Source: Ophiothrix spiculata (Eukaryota; Echinodermata; Ophiuroidea; Amphilepidida; Ophiotrichidae). From it: DNA of 20,826 bases. The notes beneath the pieces were generated by a model that saw only the letters and a list, made by a program, of their open reading frames with translations, was not told where the DNA came from and did not search any database. Within the stretch, counting starts at the first letter, position 1, and every line of letters starts with the position of its first letter. The position numbers and the translations under genes are program-made. The stretch lies in NCBI GenBank assembly GCA_000969725.1, contig JXSR01S035962.1. One strand, given 5' to 3'. Positions 19,366-20,826 of the stretch are shown here, piece after piece.

Positions 19366-20068
19366 CAGGGGTTCTCAACTTAGAGAATAATAGGTAAGAT
19401 TTGTTGTTTTGCCTGTCATCTATCGTCTCATAATGGACAGGCCTACATTATTTTGAGTAATGGGTGCTCCCGCAGGGGGTGCCCATTACAAAAAAATAAT
19501 GTACGCCCATCCATTATGAGACAATAGATGACAGGCAAAACAATAAATTGCCATCTTTGTTTCTCATTCTTAGTCACAAATTTGAGTCATTTATAAACCA
19601 AAAACGATATAAATTATTGTCAAAAACTATCAACATTATTATTGGAAAAACGTACACCCCTATTCAAACATGAAATATTCCAAACCCAATAAAGCTGTTT
19701 GCGCCGGATGTGTGCTTATACCTGCATTGCACCGTGATTTTGAACGCGCGGCTCCACTGCATTTCACGCTGAAGGCACTGTCATCTATCGTCTCATAATG
19801 GATGGCCAAAATTCCTTATTAGGAAGTAAAATTGCAGTCAGTGACTAAGAATAGTCCTTACAATACGCCACATAAATTAAAAACATTTTAGGAGAAAGCG
19901 CCAAACTTGCCTATTCCTCAGATGTATTCCTAATGTATTTCTTTGTTTTTAGGGAGTGTTAATGTGCCAATCAGTACTTGTTGAAGTGCCAAATTTGGCG
20001 CACACGCTGCTAGTTGAGTGAGGTGCAGGATTGTGTCTGCACCTTAATGTGCTAGTTGAGAATCCCTG
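19366..20068. mobile_element. 703-bp non-autonomous hAT element with 8-bp target duplication
   Basis: The TIRs are CAGGGGTTCTCAACT and, reverse-complemented at the right, CAGGGATTCTCAACT (14 of 15). The flanks are CTCTAGTA (19358-19365) and CTCTTGTA (20069-20076), an 8-bp duplication with one mismatch. Its nnnTAnnn form is the pattern described for Buster-type hAT insertions. There is no transposase inside. After the first 15 bp comes HP copy 2, then about 215 bp of other sequence with a GGTGCAG/CTGCACC mini-hairpin near the right end and a GCGCCAAA.TTG inverted pair. Confidence 0.85.
19380..19852. mobile_element. 473-bp hairpin element HP, copy 2, inside the hAT element
   Basis: Same two-module layout and nearly the same length as copy 1. 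The hairpin arms carry TTGTTTTGCCTGTCATCTAT, and the apex is AATGGGTGCTCCCGCAGGGGGTGCCCATT. A ~287-bp segment follows, bounded by ATTCTTAGTCAC (19566-19577) and GTGACTAAGAAT (19841-19852). The arm motif TGTCATCTATCGTCTCATAA recurs inside at about 19781. The arms here match each other better than those of copy 1, so this copy looks younger or better conserved. Confidence 0.82.
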
Positions 20069-20221
20069 CTCTTGTATTTTTGCAGATTCCTTATATTATA
20101 ATTATATCCTACATTTTACAGAAGCCAACCCAAAAAAGAATTTGTTTAACCAAAATTGATGACTTTTACTTACTCAGGCAAAATGTCGTTGTCTTTTTTG
20201 GAGGGAGCTTCTTATGCTTCT

Positions 20222-20480
20222 AGCTGTAAACTAACATCTTTACTTTTTAGTGGTTTCTTGGTTAACTTTAACTGTCATGAAATATTTTGTCTGTTTGAAA
20301 TTTATGATAGAAAATAAATAAATAATGAAGTATTGAATAATGTGCACATAATTGTAAGAGAGAATTAAGCATGGTAAATCTTCCAATTTGGTCAAACCGT
20401 TTTAAATATTTACTCCAGAAACACTGAAGTCAGGCTAGTATATTTAACCCAGAAACAAGTAATTACACATAAAGATAATA
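20222..20480. other. Non-coding, nothing recognised
   Basis: A+T-rich sequence between the split frame and the last element, with AATAAATAAATAA near 20315-20327 and no supported gene. Confidence 0.4.
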
Positions 20481-20826
20481 TGTGACCCGTCATATCGAAA
20501 GGTACCTTAAGGTCGGCATAGTAAATTACGAGATACGGGCCTTTGAAGCTGAGCATAGTCAAAAATTATGTCCAATGTTGAATTTCTAATTTCATCAGAA
20601 ACGTTACCTTTGAAGTGTATTCTATCATATTAATCAGGTTCCAACATCCAAAACATACGACAAATGTTTTAAAACCGAGATAATAACCCTTTCTTCATTC
20701 AAGTTTTACCAGTACAGAAAATTGAAACTCGATTTTCTCAGAACTATAGTTTTCTGAATCAGCCAGATGCCTTTTACCAATTTGGATGAAACTTTGTAAT
20801 CAAACATCCAATAACCAAAAGCAAGG
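20481..20826. mobile_element. Second copy of the 2294-2738 element, cut by the window end
   Basis: It starts TGTGACCCGTCATATCGAAA and follows the first copy throughout 346 bp (GAAGCTGAGCATAGTC, TTCATCAGAAACGTTA, CAATAACCAAAAGCAAG), with substitutions and small indels. The right TIR lies beyond the window. The flank left of the start (AGATAATA) differs from the first copy's, so the two are independent insertions. Confidence 0.9.

Larger units (their letters stand above)
19240..20221 (+). other. Open frame split by the hAT insertion (weak exon candidate)
   Basis: From the acceptor at 19239 a frame is open for 42 codons (for example MTWNSDRRTSIPRVAFINFK) up to the hAT terminus at 19366. Counting one target-site copy and skipping the element, the same frame continues from 20069 with PLVFLQIPYIIIISYILQKP and runs about 50 codons to a TAG at 20219-20221. 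The joined length is only marginally above chance for this composition. TATTTTTGCAG at 20075-20085 could instead be an acceptor. No family was recognised. Confidence 0.2.

Noticed and set aside
1..20826. tRNA genes, rRNA, CRISPR arrays and bacterial operons
   Set aside because: No B-box-like GGTTCGAATC with cloverleaf pairing, no regularly spaced short repeats, and no prokaryotic gene arrangement were seen.

Overview
The window looks like nuclear DNA from an invertebrate animal, probably marine. It is strongly A+T-rich, and no bacterial-style gene order is visible: no long ORF, no run of same-strand genes, no ribosome-binding sites. The few protein-like stretches are short and bounded by eukaryotic splice-site and poly(A)-like signals. 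The lineage is unresolved. The hAT-type ends built on CAGGGTTCCCA plus repeated 'GTCAGGGAAAA' phrases are of a kind I associate with cnidarian, mollusc and hemichordate genomes; this is recollection, not a search result.

Most of the interpretable content is mobile DNA, nearly all short and non-autonomous. From left to right: a 445-bp terminal-inverted-repeat (TIR) element at 2294-2738, whose second copy runs off the window end at 20481-20826; a fold-back at 3770-3935; a decayed helix-turn-helix transposase at 5206-5690; a 440-bp TIR element at 6208-6647; a degenerate inverted repeat at 8347-8673; a 704/719-bp segment present twice (9010-9713 and 11521-12239) and apparently identical apart from one 15-bp indel, each copy carrying a small hAT-like element; and a 144-bp near-palindrome with TTTAA on both sides at 9945-10088.

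From 10.8 to 15.6 kb lies a local repeat array. A core of about 270 bp occurs four times (two close pairs, plus a probable partial fifth), and the last two sit in a head-to-tail duplication of about 905 bp. Three different elements have landed in or beside the array: the 719-bp segment, a G+C-rich fold-back at 12921-13116, and a 518-bp element with perfect 24-bp TIRs at 14966-15483. The tandem partner preserves the uninterrupted site of the last one.

From 16 kb onward there is a likely terminal coding exon on the plus strand (16044-16124), two weaker exon-like frames that are phase-compatible (16556-16725 and 17074 onward), a small inverted-repeat element at 17187-17345, two copies of a 472-bp hairpin element (18024-18495 and 19380-19852), a 244-bp TIR element at 18536-18779, and a 703-bp hAT element (19366-20068). 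The hAT element contains the second hairpin element and interrupts an open frame.

No complete gene can be assembled, and no tRNA, rRNA or CRISPR is visible. The 60-107-codon open frames scattered through the window are about what random A+T-rich DNA would give, so almost all were left out.
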